From Thermoproteota archaeon (GTDB lineage: Archaea > Thermoproteota > Korarchaeia > Korarchaeales > Korarchaeaceae): a stretch of 24,082 bases of DNA. The stretch lies in assembly GCA_027491555.1 (NCBI GenBank), contig JAOZGN010000029.1, positions 1 to 24,082 of the forward strand. Reading direction: 5' to 3'. This document shows positions 1 to 6,975 of this stretch, piece after piece; the first letter of the stretch is position 1; each line of letters opens with the position of its first letter. The translations under genes were made by a program, and so were the position numbers. The notes under the pieces are model-generated. The model searched no databases. It was not told the DNA's origin and saw only the letters and a list, made by a program, of their open reading frames with translations.

Positions 1-48
1 CTTAGTCCAGAGCTCCCCGTACCTCACGATCACCGTGTCGTACCGCAG
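1..48 (-). CDS. N-terminus of THUMP/ThiI-like tRNA sulfurtransferase (partial, runs off left edge)
   Basis: Only about 16 codons are inside the window. Read on the minus strand they give RYDTVIVRYGELWTK, which resembles the first beta strand and 'VRYGE..K' signature at the start of ThiI-type tRNA 4-thiouridine synthases (N-terminal ferredoxin-like/THUMP region). The family uses persulfide sulfur from a cysteine desulfurase, and two desulfurases lie elsewhere in the window, but no direct link can be shown. No ATG, GTG or TTG precedes the tyrosine in frame after an upstream TAG. A CTG at 46-48 sits 6 nt after an AGGGGG Shine-Dalgarno-like run, so CTG is the start I favour; GTG at 31-33 is the conventional alternative. 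The identification rests on very little sequence. Confidence 0.45.
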   Translation of the reverse strand, partial: MRYDTVIVRYGELWTK

Positions 49-80
49 CGCGTGCCCCCTCTCGTTCTCCGCCGCGGCTC

Positions 81-91
81 CCTATATTACG
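81..91. promoter_or_regulatory. Shared TATA-like element between divergent genes
   Basis: The AT-rich run CTATATTA lies between the minus-strand ThiI-like start (48) and the plus-strand phosphoesterase start (124). It is near 27 nt from plausible transcription starts on both sides, so it may serve either or both directions. The plus-strand gene also has a GGGAGGAG Shine-Dalgarno sequence at about 109-117. Confidence 0.4.
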
Positions 92-123
92 TGAGTCACC
101 TCACCGAAGGGAGGAGAGAGCTT

Positions 124-818
124 ATGCCAGATCTTGTGTTGGTCATCTCCGACGTCCACGCCAACCTGGCCGCGTTGAAGGCGGTGCTCGAGTCTGAGCG
201 CTGGGAGGAGGTCGTCTTCCTTGGAGACGCCGTAGACTACGGGCCGGACCCGGGAGATGTCGTGGACCTCTTGAGGAGCCTCGATCCGAGCGTCGCTCTG
301 ATGGGAAATCACGACGCTGCAGTCGCCTTCGGAGTCGGATGCGGGTGCAGGGAGGACCTCAGGAGGCTAAGCGAGTACGTTCGTGAGAAGGTCACGCTTC
401 CCAACCTCTCGAGGAGGGACTTGAATTGGCGCGCCCAGGGGTCGAGAAGAGGTGGGCCCTGACTGAGGCCACCCCGCTAGGGGACAGGCCGATTAAGGCG
501 AAGCTCGTCCTCCTAGGACACACCCACGTGCAGGTGGACGAGCAGGTGGGCGACGTCAGGGTGGTGAACCCCGGTTCGGTCGGGCAGCCGAGGGACGGCG
601 TCCCCTTGGCATCCTACGCGCTGATCGCGGAGGAGTCCGTCGTCCTCAGGAGGGTCGAGTATAACGTCCAAACCACCGTAAAGAGGATTGAGGGTTTGGG
701 GTTCGAGAAGTGGGCCGAGAGTGCGCTGAAGGAGATCCTCCTGACGGGCAAGGTGCCCTCGCGGCGCGTGGGGCCGAGTGATGACCTGGAAGCCCGAGAG
801 AGCTCGTTAAAGCTTTGA
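124..818 (+). pseudogene. Metallophosphoesterase (YfcE/calcineurin-like), frameshifted with apparent internal deletion
   Basis: Two pieces in different frames together resemble one calcineurin-like phosphoesterase. The first, from ATG 124 to the stop at 460-462, carries the metal-binding motifs ISDVHAN, GDAVDYGP and GNHD. The second, open in frame 3 from about 426 to 818, carries the C-terminal GHTHVQ and the NPGSVGQPRDG motif. The middle of the family, which normally holds an HGSP-type motif with a metal-ligand histidine, is absent: only about 20-25 codons separate LSRRDL from the strand before GHTHVQ, so some 50-70 residues appear lost. With that ligand gone and the frame broken, it is most likely inactive. 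A sequencing or assembly error could explain the frameshift but not easily the missing segment. Ribosomal rescue is unlikely because TTG 426 lacks a clear ribosome-binding site. Confidence 0.7.
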
Positions 819-838
819 TTTTATATTTCGCATATTTG
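813..838 (+). terminator. T-rich region after the phosphoesterase pseudogene
   Basis: The stop at 816-818 is followed at once by TGATTTTATATTT and CATATTT. Archaeal transcription commonly ends at such T tracts without needing a hairpin. The rest of 819-956 holds AT-rich spacer and the promoter of the next gene; nothing else is recognisable there. Confidence 0.35.
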
Positions 839-912
839 GCTCAATTAATCTCAACTTATCAACGGAACTCTGGGTCTCAGTTCGAGTTAACATAGTGAAC
901 AATTTGTTCTGG

Positions 913-922
913 ACCTTTATTT
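913..922 (+). promoter_or_regulatory. TATA-like box for the DUF2202 gene
   Basis: CCTTTATTTT at 913-922 is centred about 39 nt before ATG 957, giving a predicted transcript start near 945 and a leader of roughly 12 nt. No strong Shine-Dalgarno sequence follows. Confidence 0.4.
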
Positions 923-956
923 TCTCAGGGCTTGGTGAGGCATTCGGTGGTGTTGT

Positions 957-1694
957 ATGGGCACCAAGGTCGTTGTTGCGGTCGCGCTGGTCGCCGTGGT
1001 GGCGGCGGCCGGCGCATACTACGCCTTCCAGCATCACGGTCAGACCGAGCCCGTCACCGGCGGGGAGATCCTGACGGGCGACGAGACGGGGACAACGTCC
1101 ATTCAGATCGAGGAGCTGGAAAGCCTAGTTAACTCGATACCTCCAGGAGAACTCGCCGAGGAGGAGATCCAGGGGCTGCTGTACATGAGGGAGGAGGAGA
1201 AGCTCGCTAGAGACGTTTACCTGACGCTCTACGAGAAGTGGGGCCTCCCCATATTCCAGAACATCGCCAGATCCGAGCAGACCCACATGGACGCCGTTAA
1301 GACGCTCCTGGACAGGTACGGCCTCCAAGACCCCGCATCCGACGAGGTAGGTGTCTTCACGAACCCGGACCTCCAGGCGCTTTACGATCAGCTCGTCTCC
1401 CAGGGCAGCCAGTCCATGGTGGACGCCCTGAAGGTCGGCGCGCTCATAGAGGAGGTGGACATCGAGGACCTGAAGTCGTGGATCGAGAAGACCAACAACC
1501 AGGACATCATAATGGTCTACGAGAACCTCATGAAGGGCTCCAGGAACCACCTGAGGGCATTTACCTCTCAGCTCAAGAGCTACGGGGTGACCTACGAGCC
1601 CCAAGTCCTCCCGGTCGACGAGTACAACGAGATCGTAAGCTCGCCCATGGAGGTTGGCCCCGCCTGGGGCGGCGGTCGCTCCGGCCGCCCATGA
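957..1694 (+). CDS. Membrane-anchored ferritin-like DUF2202 protein
   Basis: A 245-residue protein. Residues 4-23 form a hydrophobic Val/Ala-rich anchor or uncleaved signal, followed by an acidic linker to about 60 and then a four-helix DUF2202-like domain. Metal-ligand candidates are spaced as in ferritin-like folds: E79-E81 in the first helix (REEEKLARD), E107 and H110 (SEQTH) in the second, E165/E166 in the third, and E189 with H198 (YENLMKGSRNH) in the fourth. The family is common in archaea and bacteria and is suspected of metal or redox functions, but its biochemical role is not established. The anchor would place the domain outside the membrane. The last 15 residues are Gly/Pro/Arg-rich and probably disordered. 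It is a single gene with its own promoter and a T-rich terminator. The family call is fairly secure; any oxidase or iron-storage role is inference. Confidence 0.82.
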   Translation: MGTKVVVAVALVAVVAAAGAYYAFQHHGQTEPVTGGEILTGDETGTTSIQIEELESLVNSIPPGELAEEEIQGLLYMREEEKLARDVYLTLYEKWGLPIFQNIARSEQTHMDAVKTLLDRYGLQDPASDEVGVFTNPDLQALYDQLVSQGSQSMVDALKVGALIEEVDIEDLKSWIEKTNNQDIIMVYENLMKGSRNHLRAFTSQLKSYGVTYEPQVLPVDEYNEIVSSPMEVGPAWGGGRSGRP

Positions 1695-1723
1695 GCAGCC
1701 TCGGGGGAACGGCTGGCCCCTAC

Positions 1724-1736
1724 CCTTCCTCTTTTT
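1724..1736 (+). terminator. Pyrimidine/T-rich terminator after DUF2202 gene
   Basis: A CCTTCCTCTTTTT run 30-40 nt after the stop codon at 1692-1694 matches the usual archaeal intrinsic termination signal, a T tract on the non-template strand. Confidence 0.5.
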
Positions 1737-1772
1737 GACGCGAAACCCTGTCTAGGCTTTTGAGTTTCGCTC

Positions 1773-1789
1773 AGGCCCCTGGCGGGCCT
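1773..1789. terminator. Hairpin at the 3' end of the adenosyltransferase gene
   Basis: AGGCCC (1773-1778) and GGGCCT (1784-1789) form a 6-bp stem with a 5-nt loop that overlaps the last base of the minus-strand stop codon (1789-1791). A second small stem, TGAG/CTCA, lies at 1761-1773. No T tract follows on the minus strand, so termination is uncertain; the stems could instead protect the 3' end. Confidence 0.25.
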
Positions 1790-2355
1790 CAGAATTCTAC
1801 GCCCTCCCTGGCTTGGATGCCCTTCCTGAACGGGTGCTTGACCTCCCTGAACTCCGTCACGTAGTCGGCCACGTCTATGAACGACTTCGGCGCGTACCTG
1901 CCAGTCAGGACCACCTCAACGCCCTCCGCCCTCGAACTGATCGCCTCGAGGATCTCGTCCTCGCTAATCAGCCCCATGTGGGCCACGACGTTGATCTCAT
2001 CTAGGACGACCAGCCGGTAGTCTCCAGAGGCCAGGGCCCTCCTGGCCTCCTCGAGGCCGGCCCGCAGCACAGCCAGGTCCTCCTCCCGCGGGTGCCTTGG
2101 GTCTATGAACCTCTCTGTCCCGAACCTACGCACTTCGAGCTCGGGCCTGAGTCTCTCGGCCGCCAGGACCTCCCCGGACTCCCTTGCCTTGAGGAATTGG
2201 ATGACGAGAACCCTCCAGCCCCTGCCGACGGCCCGCATGGCCAGCCCGAAGGCTGCGGTGGTCTTTCCCTTCCCGTCTCCCGTGTATACGTGGATCAGAC
2301 CTGACGATCTTGACTCCCACTCTGCTCGCTCCTGCTCGCCCACCGCAGACACCAT
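1789..2355 (-). CDS. cobA: Cob(I)yrinic acid a,c-diamide / corrinoid adenosyltransferase, CobA type
   Basis: This 188-residue protein transfers the 5'-deoxyadenosyl group from ATP to cob(I)alamin or its precursors, making adenosylcobalamin. The CobA/CobO/BtuR-family signature is clear. The P-loop GDGKGKTT is at residues 26-33 close to the N-terminus, a VIQFLK segment is at 51-56, and the Walker-B-like VVLDEIN is at 117-122. The C-terminal VVLTGRYAP and VADYVTE segments are also typical. Length is normal for the family. The gene begins 7 nt after the stop of the class II ribonucleotide reductase upstream on the same strand, so the two almost certainly share a transcript. The context suggests it supplies the reductase with its cofactor. 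Whether it serves de novo synthesis or corrinoid salvage cannot be told, since no other cobalamin genes are in the window. Confidence 0.92.
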   Translation of the reverse strand: MVSAVGEQERAEWESRSSGLIHVYTGDGKGKTTAAFGLAMRAVGRGWRVLVIQFLKARESGEVLAAERLRPELEVRRFGTERFIDPRHPREEDLAVLRAGLEEARRALASGDYRLVVLDEINVVAHMGLISEDEILEAISSRAEGVEVVLTGRYAPKSFIDVADYVTEFREVKHPFRKGIQAREGVEF

Positions 2356-2362
2356 CCCGAGC

Positions 2363-5017
2363 TCAGGTCACGACGCAGGCGGACCACCCGCAGTCTAGGC
2401 AGGTGACGCAGTCCTCGCGATAGATTATCCTCTTGCTCCCGCACTCAGGACAGACTTCGAAGTGGTTCGAACTCGCTGGCCGGGGAGGCGGTGGCCTGAA
2501 CACCGCGGGAGCTCCCTGCTGACCTCTAACCTGCTCGGGGGCCGTCTTCCGCCGAGACGGCGGCTCAATCCCCAGGGACCTCATGATGTCTAGGGTCGCG
2601 TTCGAAACGTCCAGGACGTACTCTCCCCTCCTCTGGGAGGGGGTCACGAGCACCTGGGCTGCCTTAGACCCGTCCCTATAGATTGTGAGGCCCTTCAGCC
2701 CAAGCCTGTAGGCGAAAAGGTAGGCCTTCTCCACATCGTCGACCGTGACCCAGTTTGGCATGTTGATGGTCTTGCTCACGGCGGCGCAGATCCACTTAGT
2801 TATCTCGGCCTGGGCGCGTACGTGGTCCCACCAGGGCACGTCGTAGGCCACCACGAATATTTTCCTCAGATCCTCCGGCACCTCCTCAATGCCCTGGACA
2901 GACCCGCCGTTGTCGGCGACCTCCTTCAGCAGCCTCTCGCTGTAGAGCCCGAGCCTCTTGAGCTGACGCTCGAACTCCCTGTCCACGTAGAAGAACTGAC
3001 CTACGCTGACCCTCTTCTCGTATACTAGGGCAAACTGAGGCTCTATCCCAGAGGAGACGTCAGCGATCATTGAGATAGATCCTGTTGGGGCTATGGTCGA
3101 GACCTCTGCGTTCCTGACTCCTCTCTTGGCTATCTCCCTCGCCAGCCTAGACCAGTCGAGCGTCCACCACTCGGGATGGTAGTATCCCTCGACGGGGAGC
3201 TCCCCCCTCGGGTACCCCGACTGCTCGTAGAGCGGGAAGGTTCCCCTCTCTGCCGCCAGCTGTGCTGACTCCCAGAGGGCGTGATAGGTGAGGTGCTCCG
3301 TCACGACGCGCATGAACTCGAAGCCCTCCTCGCTGTGGTACGGGATCCCGAGAGCGAACAACACGTCGGCCAGGCCCATCAGACCCAGCCCGACCTTCCT
3401 CGTCTGCTTGGTCTGCCTCTCTATCTCCGGGAGCGGGAACTTGTTCACATCTATCACGTTGTCCAAGAAGCGGAGGGCCAGCCTGACGTCCTTGGCGTAG
3501 GCCTCCCAGTCAAACTCCACGACGCCCGTGTCCTCGTCGATCCTTACGTACGCGTAAAGATTGATGCTTCCTAAGTTGCAAGACTCGCAAGGATATAAAG
3601 GCTCTTCACCGCAGGGGTTAGTAGATTTTATCTCACCTAGGACCGATTTCAATACGTTTCTCCTGTTTATGTTGTCGGCGAACAGGACTCCCGGGTCGCC
3701 GGTCTTCCAAGCCAGCTCGGCTATCTTCCTGAAGAGCTCCTTGGGGTTGGCTGTCCCCCAGACCTCGCCGTTCCTCGGGTTAATCAGGGGGTAGGGCTCG
3801 TCCTTCTCATAAGCCTCCCAGAAGTCCCCGGTGATCATGACCGAGATGTTGAAGTTCTCGTACTGGCCTGGCTTGCTCTTGCACTCGATGAACTTCCAGA
3901 TGTCGGGGTGCCAGACCTCCAAGATCCCCATGTTGGCCCCCCTCCTTCGCCCGCCCTGCTTCACGACGTCGGTGATCACGTCGATTATCCTCATGAAGGA
4001 GACCGGGCCGCTGGCCCTGCCGTTGGTCGAGCGGACTATGTCGCCCTCCGGCCTGAGCTTCGAGTAGTTGATCCCTATCCCACCCCCGCTCTGGAATATC
4101 TTGGAGGCGTCAACGGCGGCCTTCATGATGGAGTCGAGGCTGTCCTCCATGTCCAAGACGAAACAGGCAGATAGCTGACCCAGCCTCGTCCCCGCATTGA
4201 ACAGGGTCGGGGAGTTGGGCAGGAACCTCAGCTCCGCCATGAGCCGGTAGTACTCGAGGAAGTCCCAGTAGTGATCGTCAAACTCCCCGGCCAGGATCAT
4301 GCTCCAGAGCCTGGACCAGGGAACCCTCATCTTGCCCTGGGAGTTCAGCTCGTCGTACAGCGCCTTCATCCTCTCCAGGTGGTGGCGGTTCCACGCGAAC
4401 TCTGGCCCCCCAATTCCCGCGAGGCCGACCCTACCCTCCCACTCCTCAGGGTCGAAGTCCTCGCGCGGGTGCACCGGCTGCCCCCCCGTCTTGTCGTAGA
4501 CCCTGGGGTCGTATAGTACGTCGGGGATGACCACAAGGGCCGCGACCCTGACGAACATGCCCTTCGGGTCCTCGATCAGGCGGCCCTCCTCGTCCTTCAT
4601 CAGGTACCTAGAGGCGAGGAGCCTGATCGCGTTGAGGGAGAGTCTCTTGTCGACCTCGTCGGCGTACTCCTTTCCGAGGATTGCCATCTTCTCCTTCCTT
4701 ATCCTTTCCCTCTCCTTGCGGTAGAGGATGTAGGCCTTCGCCACCTGGAAGAGGCCGTGCTTCACGAGAGCGTACTCGATGATGTCCTGGATGTCCTCCA
4801 CGTGTGGTGGGGACTCTCTGCTGTAGGTCTCGTTGAGGACCTGGACGACGTAGTCGACAACCTGATTGAGTTTCTTCTCGTCGTACTGGTTGACCTCACG
4901 CATCGCGCGAGTTATTGCGCGTCGGATCCTGTAGACATCAAACGGAACTTCCCTGCCATCCCTCTTGATGACTCTGTCAACCTGGGGGCGTTCCGAGGTT
5001 GGCTGCTCCTCCGCCAT
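2363..5017 (-). CDS. nrdJ: Adenosylcobalamin-dependent (class II) ribonucleoside-diphosphate reductase
   Basis: This 884-residue protein reduces ribonucleotides to deoxyribonucleotides using a thiyl radical generated from adenosylcobalamin. An ATP-cone allosteric domain covers about residues 14-105. The catalytic barrel carries NSPTLFNAGT at 268-277, the redox Cys in LSACF (C285), GGGIGINYS at 311-319, and the radical-site motif NPCGE at 467-471 followed by CESCNLGSINL. The C-terminus has a zinc-binding-like cluster (C856, C859, C870, C873, C876) and a late C881. Length fits intein-free archaeal NrdJ, with no block of foreign sequence. The ATG at 5017 is preceded by GAGGCGG as a possible ribosome-binding site and a TATA-like box at 5052-5058. 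It heads a two-gene operon with the corrinoid adenosyltransferase. No NrdA/B or NrdD is visible in this window. Confidence 0.96.
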   Translation of the reverse strand: MAEEQPTSERPQVDRVIKRDGREVPFDVYRIRRAITRAMREVNQYDEKKLNQVVDYVVQVLNETYSRESPPHVEDIQDIIEYALVKHGLFQVAKAYILYRKERERIRKEKMAILGKEYADEVDKRLSLNAIRLLASRYLMKDEEGRLIEDPKGMFVRVAALVVIPDVLYDPRVYDKTGGQPVHPREDFDPEEWEGRVGLAGIGGPEFAWNRHHLERMKALYDELNSQGKMRVPWSRLWSMILAGEFDDHYWDFLEYYRLMAELRFLPNSPTLFNAGTRLGQLSACFVLDMEDSLDSIMKAAVDASKIFQSGGGIGINYSKLRPEGDIVRSTNGRASGPVSFMRIIDVITDVVKQGGRRRGANMGILEVWHPDIWKFIECKSKPGQYENFNISVMITGDFWEAYEKDEPYPLINPRNGEVWGTANPKELFRKIAELAWKTGDPGVLFADNINRRNVLKSVLGEIKSTNPCGEEPLYPCESCNLGSINLYAYVRIDEDTGVVEFDWEAYAKDVRLALRFLDNVIDVNKFPLPEIERQTKQTRKVGLGLMGLADVLFALGIPYHSEEGFEFMRVVTEHLTYHALWESAQLAAERGTFPLYEQSGYPRGELPVEGYYHPEWWTLDWSRLAREIAKRGVRNAEVSTIAPTGSISMIADVSSGIEPQFALVYEKRVSVGQFFYVDREFERQLKRLGLYSERLLKEVADNGGSVQGIEEVPEDLRKIFVVAYDVPWWDHVRAQAEITKWICAAVSKTINMPNWVTVDDVEKAYLFAYRLGLKGLTIYRDGSKAAQVLVTPSQRRGEYVLDVSNATLDIMRSLGIEPPSRRKTAPEQVRGQQGAPAVFRPPPPRPASSNHFEVCPECGSKRIIYREDCVTCLDCGWSACVVT

Positions 5018-5046
5018 CTGTCCGCCTCAAGCTTGGAAGAACCATT

Positions 5047-5068
5047 GGATCATTTTATGGATTGATCC
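5047..5068 (-). promoter_or_regulatory. nrdJ promoter: TATA-like box inside an inverted repeat
   Basis: On the minus strand CCATAAAATG (about 5051-5060) is a TATA-like box some 38 nt before ATG 5017, predicting a leader of about 11 nt. It is flanked by the perfect inverted repeat GGATCA (5047-5052) / TGATCC (5063-5068) with a 10-nt spacer. A repressor bound there would block TBP. The remainder of 5069-5175 contains a second AT-rich run at about 5113-5131 and no gene. Confidence 0.4.
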
Positions 5069-5175
5069 GGCATTTCAGGTCCGAGCGACCATTTCTGAGA
5101 GCCAGCTGGTGATAGTTTTACCTTTATGCGCCGATCTTGGGGGTGGCGTTTCATGTCACGATCCTTGAGGGGCTC

Positions 5176-5198
5176 CTCGCGACCTGATTCTCCGCGAG
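5176..5198. terminator. Hairpin downstream of sufS-like gene
   Basis: CTCGCG (5176-5181) pairs with CGCGAG (5193-5198) around an 11-nt loop, 10 nt beyond the minus-strand stop at 5208-5210. No T tract follows, so this is only a possible transcript end. Confidence 0.25.
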
Positions 5199-5207
5199 AT
5201 CGGTTCG

Positions 5208-6449
5208 TTACTTCGCGGTCTCGGCTATCTCGACCAGAGCGTCCACAAACGTCTTAACCTCCTCTTCTGTATTGTAGATGTAGAAGCTTGCCCTCACGGT
5301 GCCCTCCGCGGCGCCCATCCTCCGGTGCAGCGGGTGGGCGCAGTGCAGCCCCGACCTGACCGCTATCCCGAAGGTGTCCAGCAGAGAGGCCGTCATGTGG
5401 GGATCTAGGCCCCTGACGTTGAAGGTCACTATTCCTCCCCTCTCCTCCACATCCCTTGGTCCATAGATCTCAACATCCTCAGGAAGCCTGTCCTCGATGA
5501 GCCTGAGCGTGAGTTCTGTGAGCCTCTTCTCGTGCTCCCTCACGGCCTCCATCCCCAGGGCCGTAAGGTACCTTGCCGCCTCGGCAAGGCCTACGGCTCC
5601 GGCGATGTTAGGAGTGCCGGCCTCGAACCTCCACGGCAGGTCGGCCCACTCGGCTCCCTCTAGGGTGACGTCGCTGATCATCCCGCCGCCCACCCTCGGG
5701 GGGTCCATGCGCTCGAAGAGGTCTCTCCTCCCGTAGAGGACCCCTATGCCCGTGGGACCCAGCATCTTGTGCCCGGAGAATGCCAGGAAGTCTATGCCCA
5801 TCTGGCGGACGTTCAGGGGCATGTGGGGCACCGCCTGGGCCCCGTCTACCACCAAGACAGCGTCGACCTCGTGGGCCAGCTTGGCTACCTCTGCCACGTC
5901 TACGATCTGGCCCGTGACATTGGACATCCCAGTTATCGCAACAAGCCTGGTCCTCTCGTTGATCGCGTTCTCTAGCTGATCCCACCTGAGCAGGCCGTCC
6001 TCCGTAACGTCAACGTAGACCAGCTCTGCCCCCGTTCTCTGGACCACCCTCCTCCAAGGGAGCATGTTGCTGTGGTGCTCCAGCACCGTGGTCACTATCC
6101 TGTCGCCCGGGACCAGGTTCCTACACGCCCATCCGTCGGCGATGGCGTTGAGCGCGTCCGTTGTTCCTGCGAGGAAGGCGATTTCCTCTATCCCAGAGGC
6201 CCCTATGAACTTTGCCAAGATCTCGTGGGCCTCCTCATACAGCTCGGAGGCCTCCTGGCTGAGTGTGTGGAGCCCCCTGTGAACGTTGGCGTTGTGCTCC
6301 TCGTAGAACCTCTTGATGGCCTCTACGACCTGGCGAGGCCTCTGGGTAGTCGCCGCGTTGTCAAAGTAGATTAGCCTCCTGCCCGACACAATCCTAGCGA
6401 GAATTGGGAAGTCCTCTCTGATCTTCTCAACGTCAAACAGACGAACCAC
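5208..6449 (-). CDS. sufS: Cysteine desulfurase, SufS/CsdA type (class V aminotransferase fold)
   Basis: This 413-residue PLP enzyme takes sulfur from L-cysteine for Fe-S clusters or other thio-cofactors, releasing alanine. The motifs are of group II desulfurases: YFDNAATTQRP at 28-38, the HRGLHTLS segment at 57-64, EHHSN with H126 over the cofactor, D202/Q205 in VDGAQAVPH, the Schiff-base lysine K228 in FSGHKMLGPTG, and the catalytic C370 in the RSGLHCAHP loop. Length is typical (about 400-415). The start is a GTG at 6447-6449. It is the second desulfurase here and the last gene of the minus-strand block iscS-iscU-tusA-like-tatA-sufS. No sufBCD genes are in view, so whether it feeds a SUF machine, tRNA thiolation or other sulfur acceptors is open. 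Confidence 0.94.
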   Translation of the reverse strand: MVRLFDVEKIREDFPILARIVSGRRLIYFDNAATTQRPRQVVEAIKRFYEEHNANVHRGLHTLSQEASELYEEAHEILAKFIGASGIEEIAFLAGTTDALNAIADGWACRNLVPGDRIVTTVLEHHSNMLPWRRVVQRTGAELVYVDVTEDGLLRWDQLENAINERTRLVAITGMSNVTGQIVDVAEVAKLAHEVDAVLVVDGAQAVPHMPLNVRQMGIDFLAFSGHKMLGPTGIGVLYGRRDLFERMDPPRVGGGMISDVTLEGAEWADLPWRFEAGTPNIAGAVGLAEAARYLTALGMEAVREHEKRLTELTLRLIEDRLPEDVEIYGPRDVEERGGIVTFNVRGLDPHMTASLLDTFGIAVRSGLHCAHPLHRRMGAAEGTVRASFYIYNTEEEVKTFVDALVEIAETAK

Positions 6450-6450
6450 C

Positions 6451-6480
6451 CCTCCCTCCGGTGAGGGAGGAGGTAAAAAT
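6451..6480 (-). promoter_or_regulatory. sufS upstream element: 8-bp hairpin holding the Shine-Dalgarno, plus TATA-like run
   Basis: On the minus strand CCTCCCTC (6470-6463), a 4-nt ACCG loop and GAGGGAGG (6458-6451) make a perfect 8-bp stem that ends two nucleotides before the GTG start. The 3' arm is a strong Shine-Dalgarno sequence. Just upstream, ATTTTTACC (6480-6472) is TATA-like and centred 27 nt before the GTG, which would give a leaderless transcript. In a longer read-through mRNA from tatA the ribosome-binding site would instead be sequestered in the stem. Confidence 0.4.
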
Positions 6481-6530
6481 CAGGCGGCCGGGGCCCCTTC
6501 TTCCTAGGGGCCCATCGACTCCTGTGACCT

Positions 6531-6893
6531 CTACTCGGAAGACTCCTTCTTCTTCACGAGGGCTATGATCTCCTTCTCGATCTCCTCGTCGGTCTTGCCG
6601 GTGGTGTCGATGCCAAGCTCCCTGGCGAGTTCCCTGACACTCTTCTCCCGCCTGGCAGGGGCAACCTCCTGTACCTGGGCCGGAGCGGGAGTCGCCGGGG
6701 TGGTCTCCATGGCCTGAGAGGTGGCCTTCTTGAACTCGTTGATGGCCTGGCCGAGGCTCCTGGCAAGCTCAGGCAGCTTGCTTGGCCCAAGGAGTATCAG
6801 GGCCAGTATGAGCAAGAGTATGATCTCAGTCGGCCCTATGCTGCCGAATATGGCCGTACCCTTCCACACAGCCCCCTCCAGTATGAACCCCAT
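6531..6893 (-). CDS. tatA: Twin-arginine translocase subunit TatA/TatE family
   Basis: A TatA-type pore-forming subunit of the Tat pathway, which exports folded proteins. From Met at 6893 the protein has 120 residues: a short N-terminus, FGSIGPTEI, one hydrophobic helix (IILLLILALILLG), the hinge GPSKLPEL, and the amphipathic helix ARSLGQAINEFKKA. That is the standard TatA order. The C-terminal half is longer than in most TatA proteins: an Ala/Pro linker, then a predicted helical segment (SVRELARELGIDTTGK...EEIEKEIIALVKKK). An in-frame ATG at 6932 lies inside the AT-rich box CATATTATATGG, so I prefer 6893, which leaves a leader of about 15 nt. No tatC is nearby. It sits between Fe-S genes, consistent with export of Fe-S proteins, but that is inference. 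Confidence 0.88.
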   Translation of the reverse strand: MGFILEGAVWKGTAIFGSIGPTEIILLLILALILLGPSKLPELARSLGQAINEFKKATSQAMETTPATPAPAQVQEVAPARREKSVRELARELGIDTTGKTDEEIEKEIIALVKKKESSE

Positions 6894-6928
6894 CAATTCC
6901 CCGACACCGAAAGAGCGGTCATCGCCGG

Positions 6929-6940
6929 CCATATAATATG
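6929..6940 (-). promoter_or_regulatory. TATA box for tatA
   Basis: The minus strand reads CATATTATATGG. The predicted transcript start is near 6908, downstream of the first in-frame ATG (6932) and upstream of the ATG at 6893. This is the reason for choosing the shorter protein. Confidence 0.5.
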
Positions 6941-6975
6941 ATTTCCTCCGAGACGGCCTTCCTCCCCCTGGGCTC

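Noticed and set aside
2363..5017. Intein in the ribonucleotide reductase
   Set aside because: Archaeal reductases often carry inteins, but the motifs are contiguous, the total length is normal, and no splicing-type Cys/Ser...His-Asn blocks interrupt the sequence.
5018..5207. Small gene between nrdJ and sufS
   Set aside because: Short frames exist on both strands but none has a ribosome-binding site, coding-like composition or a sensible protein; the stretch is better explained as promoter plus transcript end.
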